This document shows positions 35,950-44,877 of a DNA stretch of 64,000 nucleotides, piece after piece. This DNA is from Nitrospira defluvii (lineage in GTDB: Bacteria; Nitrospirota; Nitrospiria; Nitrospirales; Nitrospiraceae). The stretch is from assembly GCA_011525625.1 (NCBI GenBank), contig WYAX01000015.1, forward strand, positions 248,001-312,000, given 5' to 3'. A model generated the notes under the pieces. It had not been told where the DNA came from, did not search any database, and worked only from the letters and a program-made list of their open reading frames with translations. Every line of letters begins with the position of its first letter. Positions within the stretch are counted from its first letter, which is position 1. A program made the translations under genes and the position numbers.

Positions 35950-36912
35950 ATGAGGAGGCAGCGAAGAGGCGTGGCACGGGCACTCAAACGCGCGGGGCAA
36001 GCGTTCGTGATCGGAACGGCATTGTTCGCGCTGATGCCGGTCGCGCGGGCGCTGGATACACAAGACATCGTGATCGAGTGGACCGAAGAAGGGAAAAAAC
36101 TCGCGCAGGAGCGGGTGGCACAGTGGAAGACCAAGGAAGACATGGTCCTCATTCCGGCCGGTGAATTCCTGATGGGGAGCGAGAAGAAGACCGATCGTCT
36201 TGCTTATCGGAGCGAGCTTCCCCAACGATCGGTGTATCTGGATGCGTTCATGATCGGCAAGTATGAAGTCACGGCGCTGGAGTATCTCAAGTTTGTGCTG
36301 GCCACCGATCGTCTCCCCCAATTGGACTGGCGGTACGACGGCGGGAACTTCCAGGAATCGATGGCGCATCATCCGATCATGCATGTCAGTTGGTACGATG
36401 CGGATGCCTATTGCAGATGGGCGGGCAAGCGGTTACCGACCGAAGCCGAATGGGAGAAGGCGGCGCGCGGAGTCGACGGCAGGTTGTTCCCTTGGGGCAG
36501 TGAACTTGCGGGGCCGACTCGTGCGAATTTCGGCAGAACGGGTTTATCCGGACCGGTGCGGGATCGTCCCGAGCGGTTGTTGCTCTATCCGCCGATCATT
36601 TCCGTGGACAAATACGGCAATGCGCTGAGCCCGTACGGGCTCCATCAAACCATCGGCAACGTGGCCGAGTGGGTCGCCGATTGGTACGACCAGGATTATT
36701 ACAAGACCGCGCCGAGCCGGAATCCGAAGGGACCGGACACCGGCACGCAGAAAGCGTTCCGGGGCGGCGGGTGGATGGACAGCACGACCACGATGCGGGC
36801 CGCGATGCGCAACGGTACCGATCCGAAGACCAAGATCAATTGGATGGGGTTCCGGTGCGCGCAGGATGCCAAGGATGACGCGGGCCCGAAAGTCTCACTG
36901 GTGAAAGAGTAG
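35950..36912 (+). CDS. Exported FGE-like (SUMF1 domain) protein, second copy
   Basis: A 320-residue paralogue of the preceding protein with its own signal peptide (ending near ARA-LD) and the same blocks: [37 protein letters not shown] and FRGGGW...GFRC. The catalytic FGE cysteines are again missing ([13 protein letters not shown]). The ribosome site GGAGGGAGGCCGA closely copies the one ahead of the multicopper oxidase. Tandem retention of two exported, cysteine-free copies suggests a heteromeric scaffold or an assembly role for the copper proteins. Confidence 0.88.
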   Translation: MRRQRRGVARALKRAGQAFVIGTALFALMPVARALDTQDIVIEWTEEGKKLAQERVAQWKTKEDMVLIPAGEFLMGSEKKTDRLAYRSELPQRSVYLDAFMIGKYEVTALEYLKFVLATDRLPQLDWRYDGGNFQESMAHHPIMHVSWYDADAYCRWAGKRLPTEAEWEKAARGVDGRLFPWGSELAGPTRANFGRTGLSGPVRDRPERLLLYPPIISVDKYGNALSPYGLHQTIGNVAEWVADWYDQDYYKTAPSRNPKGPDTGTQKAFRGGGWMDSTTTMRAAMRNGTDPKTKINWMGFRCAQDAKDDAGPKVSLVKE

Positions 36913-36990
36913 GTGGTTGCTGAAACGCGTTGACGTGATCGCGAGCCGTAGTCGATCGCTCGGTGTTGAATTGGCCTCAGGAAGGGGCCG

Positions 36991-37704
36991 GTGGTGAAAC
37001 GGAAGCCGTGCCTCATCGAACATTGCAGCACCTGCGGGCTTCGCGCGAAGGTCGTCCTGTGCGACATTGCGGGAGACGATCTCACCGAATTCGAAACAAT
37101 CAAGCGCACGCTTGAGTACGCGCCTCACCAGACCGTGTTCTATGAAGGGCATCTGTGTTTGGGCCTCTACGTGTTGTGCTCGGGCAAGGTGAAGCTCACT
37201 CGCTCGTCGACGAGGGGTCGCCGGCAGATCGTTCGCATCCTGGGCCCTGGTGAGTTGATCGAGAAACACGTCTTCGGGGAGGGGGCCATTCATGAAGTCA
37301 CGTGCGAGACGTTGGAACCCACTCACGTCTGCGTGATCGATAAGGAGCGTTACCTCGCACTCATCCGCAGAAATCCTCAACTCGCGATCAAGCTGATCCA
37401 ACTCCTCAGTCACGAAGTCGGGGTGAACATGGATCACCTCGATCAATTCACGTTCAAAACCGCCCGCGAGCGATTAGCCGGTCTGCTAGTGGAACTCGGC
37501 GATCGATTCGGCAAGAAACAGGACGATCATGTCCGGGTGGGGCTCACCCTCAAGCGGGAGGAAGTGGCTGAGATGGCGGGAATTACGGTGGAAACCGCCA
37601 TTCGCTTGCTGGGCGTGTTTCGCGATGAGGGAGTTCTCACCCTCGATGGTCGAACCATTACGTTGCTCAATCCGGACCGCCTTTCCAGAATCGCCCAACG
37701 CTAA
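36991..37704 (+). CDS. Crp/Fnr family regulator with N-terminal cysteine cluster
   Basis: The 237-residue protein has an N-terminal cysteine group (Cys7, Cys12, Cys15, Cys24), a cyclic-nucleotide-type barrel (about 40-150, with Cys56 and Cys63), a dimerisation helix and a winged helix-turn-helix (LKREEVAEMAGITVETAIRLLGVF). The cysteine spacing resembles, but does not equal, that of Fnr, so a redox- or oxygen-sensitive Fe-S cluster is possible. GTG 36991 starts it; a second GTG follows directly. It ends the group that begins with the multicopper oxidase and may control it or the nearby hemerythrin-like gene. Confidence 0.88.
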   Translation: MVKRKPCLIEHCSTCGLRAKVVLCDIAGDDLTEFETIKRTLEYAPHQTVFYEGHLCLGLYVLCSGKVKLTRSSTRGRRQIVRILGPGELIEKHVFGEGAIHEVTCETLEPTHVCVIDKERYLALIRRNPQLAIKLIQLLSHEVGVNMDHLDQFTFKTARERLAGLLVELGDRFGKKQDDHVRVGLTLKREEVAEMAGITVETAIRLLGVFRDEGVLTLDGRTITLLNPDRLSRIAQR

Positions 37705-38015
37705 ACGAACCGCTCCCACCTAAGCCGTGCGGTGTCGTGTCTGACGCGCCAGAGGCGCACTGCGACGTTCACGCGTGTAGATTCCACTCGCCTGCAATGC
37801 CTTCCATCCACATGTCTTCTCAGTGTCACAGCCCCCGTCGCTTTCCCGCGTACCTCCACGTATAGGTCCAACGGCCTATCCAAAACCTTGAGATCCATCA
37901 TAGGCCAGACCGGCCGATCCCAGTGTGACCCACGGCCCTGTTCGATAGAGTGCGCGCGGCATCACGCTGTCGGGTAGCTCGTACGGGGGAGCGTCCGTCA
38001 TGGGATCCTGTAACG
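37705..38015. other. Gene-free stretch between Crp/Fnr and hemerythrin-like genes
   Basis: No gene is supported. One hairpin, GCGCC-AGA-GGCGC (37746-37758), lies about 40 bp after the Crp/Fnr stop and lacks a T-run. I see no clear Fnr box. Confidence 0.4.
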
Positions 38016-38558
38016 ATGGTGTTTCCAGTTAACACGCGAAGCAGGATCGTCGTCGATCCGGTGGCCTTGCTCAAGCGGGAGCACCGAATGATTCTGGACC
38101 GGCTGATGATGGTTGAAACGGCGATGAGTCCCTGCTCCGTAGGGCACGATTCTGCGACGCAGACGAATCGAGAGACGATACACGAGTTGCTCGAATTTTT
38201 TGCCGGTCCCGTGGATGTGCATTTCACACGTGAAGCTATGCTGGTCGGCAGTCTCCGGAGAATCCTCGGACGGAAACAGGAGGAGCAACAGCAGTTCCAG
38301 AGCTTCCTGGACGAACACCGGGCGCTGAAAGCTGATGCGACCGCAGTGTTGAGGCGGCTTGCAAGAAAAGACGGGCAGGACGCAGCGGCGTCAACAGCGT
38401 GCGGTGAATTGCGGACAGTGACCGGAGCGCTCCGTGCGTTGATTCATCGCTATCGTGAACTGATTGTCTGCGAGGAGCGACTGCTGTTCACCTTAGCGGA
38501 GATGCGGCTCACCGCCGAACAACGGCGTCGAATCAGCCGCCGTATGCTGCAAGTGTGA
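38016..38558 (+). CDS. Hemerythrin-like domain protein, ligand set incomplete
   Basis: A 180-residue helical protein with hemerythrin-type motifs: EHRMI in the first helix, VHFTREAML in the second, DEHRALK in the third. The fourth-helix motif reads ELIVCEERLLF where HxxKEE..LF is expected, so one iron-ligand histidine is lost (Leu) and a Cys appears two residues on. It may bind a single iron, have altered O2 or NO affinity, or be non-metal. No signal peptide. The start is uncertain: ATG 38016 lacks a good ribosome site. Confidence 0.65.
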   Translation: MVFPVNTRSRIVVDPVALLKREHRMILDRLMMVETAMSPCSVGHDSATQTNRETIHELLEFFAGPVDVHFTREAMLVGSLRRILGRKQEEQQQFQSFLDEHRALKADATAVLRRLARKDGQDAAASTACGELRTVTGALRALIHRYRELIVCEERLLFTLAEMRLTAEQRRRISRRMLQV

Positions 38559-38790
38559 TGGTTTGCATGAGTGTGGGGACATGGATGAGGCGCGCGACTG
38601 GATGCCGTGAGGCCGGTGCGAACGTCGCCGATGCGGGATCGTCGAAGGAGGGCTGAGTGAGGAATGTTTACGATGTTTAGAGTTGTGCAGCGCATAGTTG
38701 CGCTGCTCCTGGCACAGACCGGTGAGGACAACACGGGAGGGCAACCCGGACGCCAGTCAGGCGTGTCGGTGACACATCAAGGAGGGGACT

Positions 38791-39492
38791 ATGATGCGGG
38801 TGCGGAGAGTCTTGGGGAACATTGGAATGTGGGGTGCAGGGGTTGTGATCGCCGCGGTGCTCGGTGTTTCTTCTGCGCAGCCGGCATCGGCTGAAGAGGG
38901 CACAGGGAATATGGTGTTCTTCAAAGGCGGGTTTATGAATTTGAACCAGGACCGGAGCGGGCAGATTTTTACGGACACCGCAGGGATTAGCGGCCTGAAC
39001 GGCGGAAATGCGGGATGGTATGCCGGGGCGGGCTTGGATCTGGTGATGTCGAAGGATGTCTGGGGCGGCATGGACAAGACCTGGGTGGTCGGTGAAATCG
39101 GGTTGCAGTTCAACAGCATCAACTCAAACCGTGTGAATAATGTCGCCGGGAGCATCGCGACCAGAACCTTGACCGACACGCTGGCCACCGATCCCCAGAA
39201 GGTCCAGCTCACGATGGTCACGATCGACGTCGCTCCCAAGATTAAGTTTATGGAGGGCCACGCATTTCGTCCCTGGATCATTCCGATCGGTCTGGATATC
39301 CATGTGATCAGCCCGCCTTCCAATCGCACGCAGTATCTCGATCTGGGTGTGCAGTTCGGAGGCGGGTTCGAGTATGCCGTGTGGAAGGCGTTCAAAGTCG
39401 GTGTGGATGCCCGCTATCACCTGACTGCGCGCCTGACCAACACGAACAACGACTATTTTCAGGTGGGCCCGTACGTCGGCATTTCGTTCTAG
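38791..39492 (+). CDS. Outer-membrane beta-barrel protein
   Basis: ATG 38791 has AAGGAGG 5 nt upstream. The 233-residue precursor has a signal peptide (residues 1-34, ASA-EE) and a mature part of alternating strands with aromatic ends (VFFKGGFMNLNQ, GWYAGAGLDL, FRPWIIPIGLD, VGVDARYHL), ending in phenylalanine as expected for BAM-dependent insertion. It resembles small eight-stranded OmpW/OmpA-like barrels. Function is unknown. The 232 bp upstream (38559-38790) hold no supported gene. Confidence 0.78.
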   Translation: MMRVRRVLGNIGMWGAGVVIAAVLGVSSAQPASAEEGTGNMVFFKGGFMNLNQDRSGQIFTDTAGISGLNGGNAGWYAGAGLDLVMSKDVWGGMDKTWVVGEIGLQFNSINSNRVNNVAGSIATRTLTDTLATDPQKVQLTMVTIDVAPKIKFMEGHAFRPWIIPIGLDIHVISPPSNRTQYLDLGVQFGGGFEYAVWKAFKVGVDARYHLTARLTNTNNDYFQVGPYVGISF

Positions 39493-39952
39493 TGTGAGTG
39501 AGGCGATGAGGCACCGGCCTCTGATAGACGCCAGCGGTCGTGTGTGAGAGAAGGAGTCCTACGCGGCCACGCCGGTTTGAGCCATGGGGCCTAATTGGCG
39601 TGGTCGCGGTCTTTTGCCCTCTGGAATCGGCTGGACTGCGATCGGGAAAGCCAGTCCCATCTCGATCGACAGGCCTACTGCAGGGGAAAGGCGAGGAGTC
39701 TGCAGGCGTTGTTGGGATGTGCCGTGCCGTCCTGTGCGAGTCCCTGTCAATGTGTCTGTCCCCAGTGCACGACGAGGGGGGACTCCCCCGCATCCCTCGT
39801 TCATCCGGACAGGCAGATGGTGCTCGTATTCGGCGAGGTCGTATGGTGCCCGAATTTGGTTCGTCCCACCCCGTCGTCACGTCACCGGTTCTTGCGACTT
39901 CCGTCGCGCTCTGTCATGGTAACCGTTTGCATACAGCCGAAAGGACAAGCTC
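39493..39952. other. Gene-free stretch of 460 bp
   Basis: No gene is supported. GAGGC-ACCG-GCCTC (about 39508-39521) and GGGGG-ACT-CCCCC (39777-39789) form short hairpins; neither has a T-run. AAAGGA near 39940 is the ribosome site of the next gene. Confidence 0.45.
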
Positions 39953-40426
39953 GTGTTTGCATTGGTGTGGATTCACCTGTTGGCAGCTGTGGTGTGGGTC
40001 GGAGGCATGGTATTCTTGTCGGTCGTGCTCGTGCCGGTCCTGAAGCAGGATGGAGGATTCGCCCGCCATGTCGTGCTGTTCCGGACCGTTGCCTATCGGT
40101 TCAGGGCTGTGGTCTGGGGAGCGATGGGAGTGCTTGTCGTCACCGGCTCGGCGATGGCCGTGGGCCGGTCGATTCCATTGATGACGCCAGGGCAGTGGCC
40201 GGCGATTTTTCTCGCCAAAATTTCAGTGGTCTCCCTCCTGTTCACCCTGACGTTACTGCACGATCTCGTGGTGGGACCAAGGGTTCGCCGGATTCTAGGA
40301 ACGGGAGAAGAGGAGCGAAGTGCAGGGGATCGGATGTTGGTCCGGTACTCGGCGCTGGTGCCACGCCTGTCGCTGCTCGTGGCGCTGCTGGTCTTGCTCC
40401 TCGCTGTGGTGCTGGCGCGCACCTAA
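39953..40426 (+). CDS. CopD-like four-helix membrane protein
   Basis: A 157-residue protein starting at GTG 39953 with about four membrane helices: HLLAAVVWVGGMVFLSVVLVP, AVVWGAMGVLVVTGSAMAVG, IFLAKISVVSLLFTLTLLHDL and LSLLVALLVLLLAVVLA. The opening HLLAAVVWVGGM and the later conserved HD are typical of CopD/YtfA-like proteins, some of which bind heme or help copper handling. Close to the copper oxidase region, so a copper-related role is possible but not shown. Confidence 0.72.
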   Translation: MFALVWIHLLAAVVWVGGMVFLSVVLVPVLKQDGGFARHVVLFRTVAYRFRAVVWGAMGVLVVTGSAMAVGRSIPLMTPGQWPAIFLAKISVVSLLFTLTLLHDLVVGPRVRRILGTGEEERSAGDRMLVRYSALVPRLSLLVALLVLLLAVVLART

Positions 40427-40594
40427 CGGGATGACTCACACGTCCGCCGGCGTTGGTCTAGTAGGATAGGGCTGGCTCACCGGTCTTCACGCAGATGGGT
40501 GATTCCGCGCCGCGCGAACTCGGTCGCCGACCGTACTCACATAGCCCGGAGACGCATAGAGGAATCGTCCGGGCAAGCCTCCGGTGCCACACGA

Positions 40595-41293
40595 TCAGCG
40601 AGAGGTAGGGGCGGTCGACGGACGCAGACTCTGGAGTAGACGATCGGCTTGCGACTGGCTGCTCAGCGCCAGTTTCATCACTACGCCACACAAGGTGAAC
40701 ACGACCGCATTCAGGATAAAAAATGCGACGGCAAACGAGCCGGTCGTAAACGCCCAGGCTTCGGAATCTGCCCGGTGACGCTGCAGAACCCTGGTTTCCT
40801 CGTCACGGATTTGTGCGGCGATATCCTGTATGGTCTCCATCGTTCGATTCTGCTGATTCCCAGCGACAACCGATTTTGCATGGGGCAGACCTTTGGTGCG
40901 TCGGGTTGCGATGGCCTGGTCCATTTCGTCCCCTCGCTGCTCGACCTGTGTGGCAAGAAAGGCCACTCGATCCTGCTGGAGGCGGTTGTCCCTCGTCAGG
41001 CTTCCGATCCGGCGGAGCTGTGTGTCAAGGGTGTCGATCGCTTGGCGATAGGGGGGAAGATACTCGTCGGAGCCGGTAATCAGGTATCCCCGCTGCTGGG
41101 TCTCGGCTCCGGCCACAGCGCTGCTCATCCGTTCCAACTCAATCAGCACCTGCTCGCTCTTGGTGGCCCAATGATTGGAGGTCTTGAAGTGGACCAAACT
41201 GAGAAAAGAGGCGACCACGATCGACTCGACCGCGATAAATCCTACGGCCAGCACGATCATCAGGCCTTTGCCGGCTAAGAGACGACGAAGCAT
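40595..41293 (-). CDS. Stand-alone CHASE3-domain membrane protein
   Basis: The 232-residue protein has an N-terminal helix (about 10-35), a helical periplasmic CHASE3 domain (about 38-180; the AGAETQQRGYLITGSDEYLPPY signature is clear) and a second helix (about 187-208), then only 25 cytoplasmic residues. CHASE3 domains normally sit in front of a kinase, cyclase or methyl-accepting domain. No output domain is encoded here or in the next gene on this strand, so it is either a trimmed sensor kinase or a partner protein. No frameshifted kinase remnant is visible downstream (40427-40594). Confidence 0.8.
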   Translation of the reverse strand: MLRRLLAGKGLMIVLAVGFIAVESIVVASFLSLVHFKTSNHWATKSEQVLIELERMSSAVAGAETQQRGYLITGSDEYLPPYRQAIDTLDTQLRRIGSLTRDNRLQQDRVAFLATQVEQRGDEMDQAIATRRTKGLPHAKSVVAGNQQNRTMETIQDIAAQIRDEETRVLQRHRADSEAWAFTTGSFAVAFFILNAVVFTLCGVVMKLALSSQSQADRLLQSLRPSTAPTSR

Positions 41294-41428
41294 GGGGTGG
41301 CGCTCCTCCGAAATAGTCCATGTTAGAAGTACCGGCCGCAGAAGGGTGAAGTCAACCCGACAAATCCCCTAAGGTGTCCGGCGATCTGTCCAAGTGTCTC
41401 GTATCGAAGCAGGTTGAGCAGGCCGTGG

Positions 41429-41444
41429 CTCGAAAATATTCGAG
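41429..41444. promoter_or_regulatory. Palindrome between the CHASE3 and sqr genes
   Basis: CTCGAA-AATA-TTCGAG is a perfect 6-bp inverted repeat, 203 bp upstream of the sqr start, in a 353-bp region without a gene. It follows a weak -35-like TTGAGC (41414-41419). Confidence 0.35.
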
Positions 41445-41646
41445 GAAGTGAATCAATCATGGACATTTCAGGCCTGGTGAATGCTCGAATCCAAATCGAT
41501 CGGGATGACTCTTAACAAGTACGGCGGGAATGGGCGGTGCATGGGTTCTGGAGAGGTCCGGAGCAGGACGTGGCGATCGCGGCCCTCACAGGATCGCAGT
41601 CTATATGAGGACGGAGCGTGGCTCCATCGTGAAGGGAGGGGGGATT

Positions 41647-42903
41647 ATGGCAAGGGTGGTCATCATCGGGGCGTCTATCGGTGGGTTGCCGGCAGCCTAT
41701 GAAGCCCGGGAGTTGCTGGCCAAGAAACATAAGGTCACGGTCATTTCGAATGTGGATTCGTTCCACTTCGTGCCGTCCAATCCCTGGGTGGCAGTCGGAT
41801 GGCGAACGAGGAAGGACATCAGTTTCGCCTTGGGGCCGGTGCTGGAGAAGAAAGGCGTGGAGTTCATCCATGCGGCGGCTGACCGGATCGAGCCGGAACA
41901 GAATCGTGTCATCACCTCAAAAGGCGAGGTGCCCTACGACTACCTGATCATCGCCACCGGACCGAAACTCAATTTCGGCGCGGTACCAGGGCTTGGTCCC
42001 AGCGGGTATACCCAGTCGGTCTGTAATGTGGACCATGCCGAGCAGGCCTGGGGGACCTATCAGGCGTTCTTGAAGGACCCTGGCCCGATCGTTGTGGGTG
42101 CCGCGCAAGGAGCCTCCTGTTTCGGTCCTGCCTACGAAATGGCGTTCATTCTGGATGCCGATTTGCGGAAAAAGAAACTACGGAAGAAGGTGCCGATCTA
42201 TTTCGTGACGCCGGAACCGTTCATCGGACACATGGGGCTTGCCGGTGTGGGCGCCTCACGTCGGATGATGGAGGACGAGTTCGCCGAACATTCCATCAAG
42301 CCGATCTGCAACACGGCGATCAAGGAAGTGCAGCCGGGGAAGTTCCTGTTGGACGGGGGCCAAGAAGTACCGTTCCGGTATTCGATGATCATCCCGCCTT
42401 TTGCGGGCGTCGATGCGGTGGCGGGAACGCCGGGGCTCTGCAATCCGAAAGGTTTTGTGAATATCGATGCCTATCAAGCCAATCCCAAGTATAAAAATAT
42501 CTATTCGGTGGGGGTGTGTGTGGCCATTCCGCCGGTGGAACAGACGCCGATTCCGACCGGCGCGCCCAAGACCGGATACATGATCGAGTCGATGGTCTCG
42601 GCAGCCGTGCACAATATCAAGGCCGATATCGACGACGATCCGAAACGGGAGACGGCGACCTGGAACGCGATCTGCTTGGCCGATATGGGCGACACCGGGG
42701 TAGCATTCGTGGCCCTGCCGCAAATGGCCCCGCGCAATGTGACCTGGGCGAAGAAGGGTAAATGGGTGCACCTTGCCAAAATTGCGCTGGAGAAGTATTT
42801 CTTGCGCAAGATGAAGAAGGGCGTCAGCGAACCCTATTACGAAAAGGTGATTTTGAAAGCCATGGGGATCGCCAAGCTGGAGGGGCCGGCCAAAACGGCG
42901 TGA
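41647..42903 (+). CDS. sqr: Sulfide:quinone oxidoreductase
   Basis: ATG 41647 has a GGGAGGGGGG stretch upstream. The 418-residue flavoprotein has the FAD-binding IIGASIGGLPAAYEARELL and a second nucleotide fold at YLIIATG. The three catalytic cysteines of type I SQR are found at Cys126 (VCNVDHAEQ), Cys158 (GASCFGPAYE) and Cys343 (NAICLADMGD); the Cys126-Cys158 spacing of 32 equals that of the Acidithiobacillus enzyme. PTGAPKTGYMIESM is also diagnostic. It oxidises sulfide to polysulfide and passes electrons to quinone at the membrane. It heads the group containing a TauE-type exporter and DUF2892 peptide. Confidence 0.9.
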   Translation: MARVVIIGASIGGLPAAYEARELLAKKHKVTVISNVDSFHFVPSNPWVAVGWRTRKDISFALGPVLEKKGVEFIHAAADRIEPEQNRVITSKGEVPYDYLIIATGPKLNFGAVPGLGPSGYTQSVCNVDHAEQAWGTYQAFLKDPGPIVVGAAQGASCFGPAYEMAFILDADLRKKKLRKKVPIYFVTPEPFIGHMGLAGVGASRRMMEDEFAEHSIKPICNTAIKEVQPGKFLLDGGQEVPFRYSMIIPPFAGVDAVAGTPGLCNPKGFVNIDAYQANPKYKNIYSVGVCVAIPPVEQTPIPTGAPKTGYMIESMVSAAVHNIKADIDDDPKRETATWNAICLADMGDTGVAFVALPQMAPRNVTWAKKGKWVHLAKIALEKYFLRKMKKGVSEPYYEKVILKAMGIAKLEGPAKTA

Positions 42904-42943
42904 ACATACGGTATTTCGTGACGATGATGGGGCAGACTCTCGC

Positions 42944-43747
42944 ATGATCGACCAGGCGGTCCGTGCCGTGTTGGCCGGTGTGCCCATGGGCCTGCAATTG
43001 GGTGCGACCGGGACGGGCGGTGCCATCCTGGGCGTGCCCATGATGGTCTATATCGCTGGCATCCCCGTGCGGCAGGCGGCGGCCATGTCCTTGATGATCG
43101 TGGCGACGTCCTCGCTGCTGGGGGCCTGGGAATACGGGCGTCACGGACTGGTCAAGCCCAAAGCGGCCGCCGCGTTCAGCTGGACGGGCATGGCCGGTGC
43201 CTGGGCCGGTGCGTTCGGTCACCACCTCGTGCCTGATGAGGTCTTGCTGATCTGCTTCGGTCTCCTGCTGCTCCTCACTCGCACGCTCATCTCCCGTCAG
43301 CGCGCGCTCATGAACCAGACCGAACAGCAGGACGGCTGTGCGACGCATTTTCCAAGGACCTGCTGGCTCAAAGTCGGAGCCATCGGGTTGGTGGTGGGAA
43401 CGTTGAACGGTGTATTCGGCGTCGGCGGGGGCTTCCTGGTCGTTCCTGCGCTCAGTGTCGTGCTGGGATTTCCCTCCAGGGTCGCCATCGGGACCTCACT
43501 CACCATCATTTCACTCATCTCCATCAGCGGCGTGATCGGCCACTTGCAGTTCGGCCGGATCGACTGGCCGTTGACGGGCTTGGTGCTGGTGGGCAGCCTC
43601 TCGGGCATGCTTGTGGGGGTGCGGGTAGGAGCATGGCTCTCGCCGACAACGATGGGCAGAATCACCGCCACCGTGACGGTCATGGTCGCGACGATCCTGA
43701 TCGTGGTCAATGTGGCCAAGCTGGCCGGATTCCAGATACCTCGATGA
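42944..43747 (+). CDS. TauE/SafE-family anion exporter
   Basis: A 267-residue membrane protein with about eight helices and the duplicated TauE motif, seen as GATGTGGAILGVPMMVYIAG near the N-terminus and GTLNGVFGVGGGFLVVPAL at about 155-175. Family members export sulfite, sulfonate or thiosulfate-like anions. Its place 40 bp after sqr suggests export of a sulfur oxidation product. The stop overlaps the next gene's start (ATGA). Confidence 0.85.
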   Translation: MIDQAVRAVLAGVPMGLQLGATGTGGAILGVPMMVYIAGIPVRQAAAMSLMIVATSSLLGAWEYGRHGLVKPKAAAAFSWTGMAGAWAGAFGHHLVPDEVLLICFGLLLLLTRTLISRQRALMNQTEQQDGCATHFPRTCWLKVGAIGLVVGTLNGVFGVGGGFLVVPALSVVLGFPSRVAIGTSLTIISLISISGVIGHLQFGRIDWPLTGLVLVGSLSGMLVGVRVGAWLSPTTMGRITATVTVMVATILIVVNVAKLAGFQIPR

Positions 43748-44769
43748 GACCAGGGCGTCACGTTCTCCTGCACCTCCTGTTCCGCAGCCTATGCTCATTG
43801 GGGGGCGGGTCTCTACTTGGAGCGTGGGACGGCCCGGCGCAGGCCGAGTGGTCGGCCATCGCCGAACAGAAGACCAGTTACACGACTGACGCCTTTCAGT
43901 TCTCCTCCGCCCGGCGACTTCGTTTGACGGAAGATCCCTCGCAGCCGACTGTGGTGTCGGCGGAGAAGCCGGAGGATGTGATTTGGGAACCGGCGTTAGA
44001 GGTCGTCCACTCGATGCCCACGGCGCAGGGGAAGAATGAACTCTCCGTGAAGGCGCAGGGCGCCGTGTATACGAACAATCCAATTTTTAACCATGCGGAC
44101 TACCGCATTCAGGACCGTTTCTCGCTCGACCGTGCGACGACGGTCCTGGTGCGCTACCGCTATGTGCCCAACCTCTTCCTCGGCCCCAACTTCGAGCGGC
44201 GCACCGGCACCCGATCCATCCGGGAGGAACGCGTCAGTTCGCACCATTGGCGGGCTGAACTCGAACGGCACCTCACCGAAAGCGTGACCGGCACGTTCAT
44301 CGCTCGCTTCGGCCTCCGTCGGTACAACGAATCGTTTGCGGAACGGAATACGAAGTTCTGGACGATCGGCCCGCGTCTCGATTATCGGGCGACGGACTGG
44401 CTGACCTTGATGCTGACCTATCTCTATGAGCGGGGCTTGGCCGACGGTCATGAGCAAACGCAGTTTGCGGATGATGTGTCCTATTATTTGCATATGGTGT
44501 CGGCTGGGGCGGAGGTTCGCTTCAATCGAGCATGGGAGCTCGGATTGACCTACGTGCATCGCCGAAAAACCTTCACCAGCGGCATCGCCGGCGACACCCA
44601 CGTGGACCGCTTCGATGCCACCCACCAGGGCATTGCGGAGCTCCGGTACCATATCTCCACGGCGGCGACGGCCATGCTGTCCTTTCAGTACGGGAAGCGG
44701 ACGTCGACGAATGTCCTCAGGGATTTTCAGGACACCATCGTCTCCATCGGCGGGCAATATCGGTTTTGA
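43744..44769 (+). CDS. Outer-membrane beta-barrel protein (sulfide operon)
   Basis: ATG 43744 overlaps the exporter stop. The 341-residue protein has a signal peptide (ending near PAQA-EW) and repeated amphipathic strands with tyrosine/arginine-rich faces, ending QYRF, a typical outer-membrane C-terminus. The strand density suggests 12-16 strands. It may provide outer-membrane passage for the product handled by the TauE-type protein, or for the RND pump that follows. No close family assignment. Confidence 0.75.
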   Translation: MRPGRHVLLHLLFRSLCSLGGGSLLGAWDGPAQAEWSAIAEQKTSYTTDAFQFSSARRLRLTEDPSQPTVVSAEKPEDVIWEPALEVVHSMPTAQGKNELSVKAQGAVYTNNPIFNHADYRIQDRFSLDRATTVLVRYRYVPNLFLGPNFERRTGTRSIREERVSSHHWRAELERHLTESVTGTFIARFGLRRYNESFAERNTKFWTIGPRLDYRATDWLTLMLTYLYERGLADGHEQTQFADDVSYYLHMVSAGAEVRFNRAWELGLTYVHRRKTFTSGIAGDTHVDRFDATHQGIAELRYHISTAATAMLSFQYGKRTSTNVLRDFQDTIVSIGGQYRF

Positions 44770-44877
44770 CGCTCACGGCAGAAGGTGATAAGTCTTTGAT
44801 CCGCCGGACAATCCTCTGTTTCGGTGAATCCTTTCCCCCTGGTGGGGCTCCCACGGGATAAGAAGGGAGGTGTACCG

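Noticed and set aside
36930-36960. Fnr/Crp box upstream of the Crp/Fnr gene
   Set aside because: TTGACGTGATCGCG matches only one half of the TTGAT-N4-ATCAA consensus.
38664-38894. Small open frame before the outer-membrane barrel gene
   Set aside because: It begins with a hydrophobic stretch, but the rest is unlike protein and it overlaps the start and ribosome site of the better supported barrel gene.
39917-39930. Sigma-54-like TGG...TTTGC before the CopD-like gene
   Set aside because: The GG-GC spacing is 9 bp instead of the strict 10.
39595-40434. Long open frame overlapping the CopD-like gene
   Set aside because: Its product is Cys/Arg/Ser-rich without domains and it runs in another frame of a clear membrane-protein gene.
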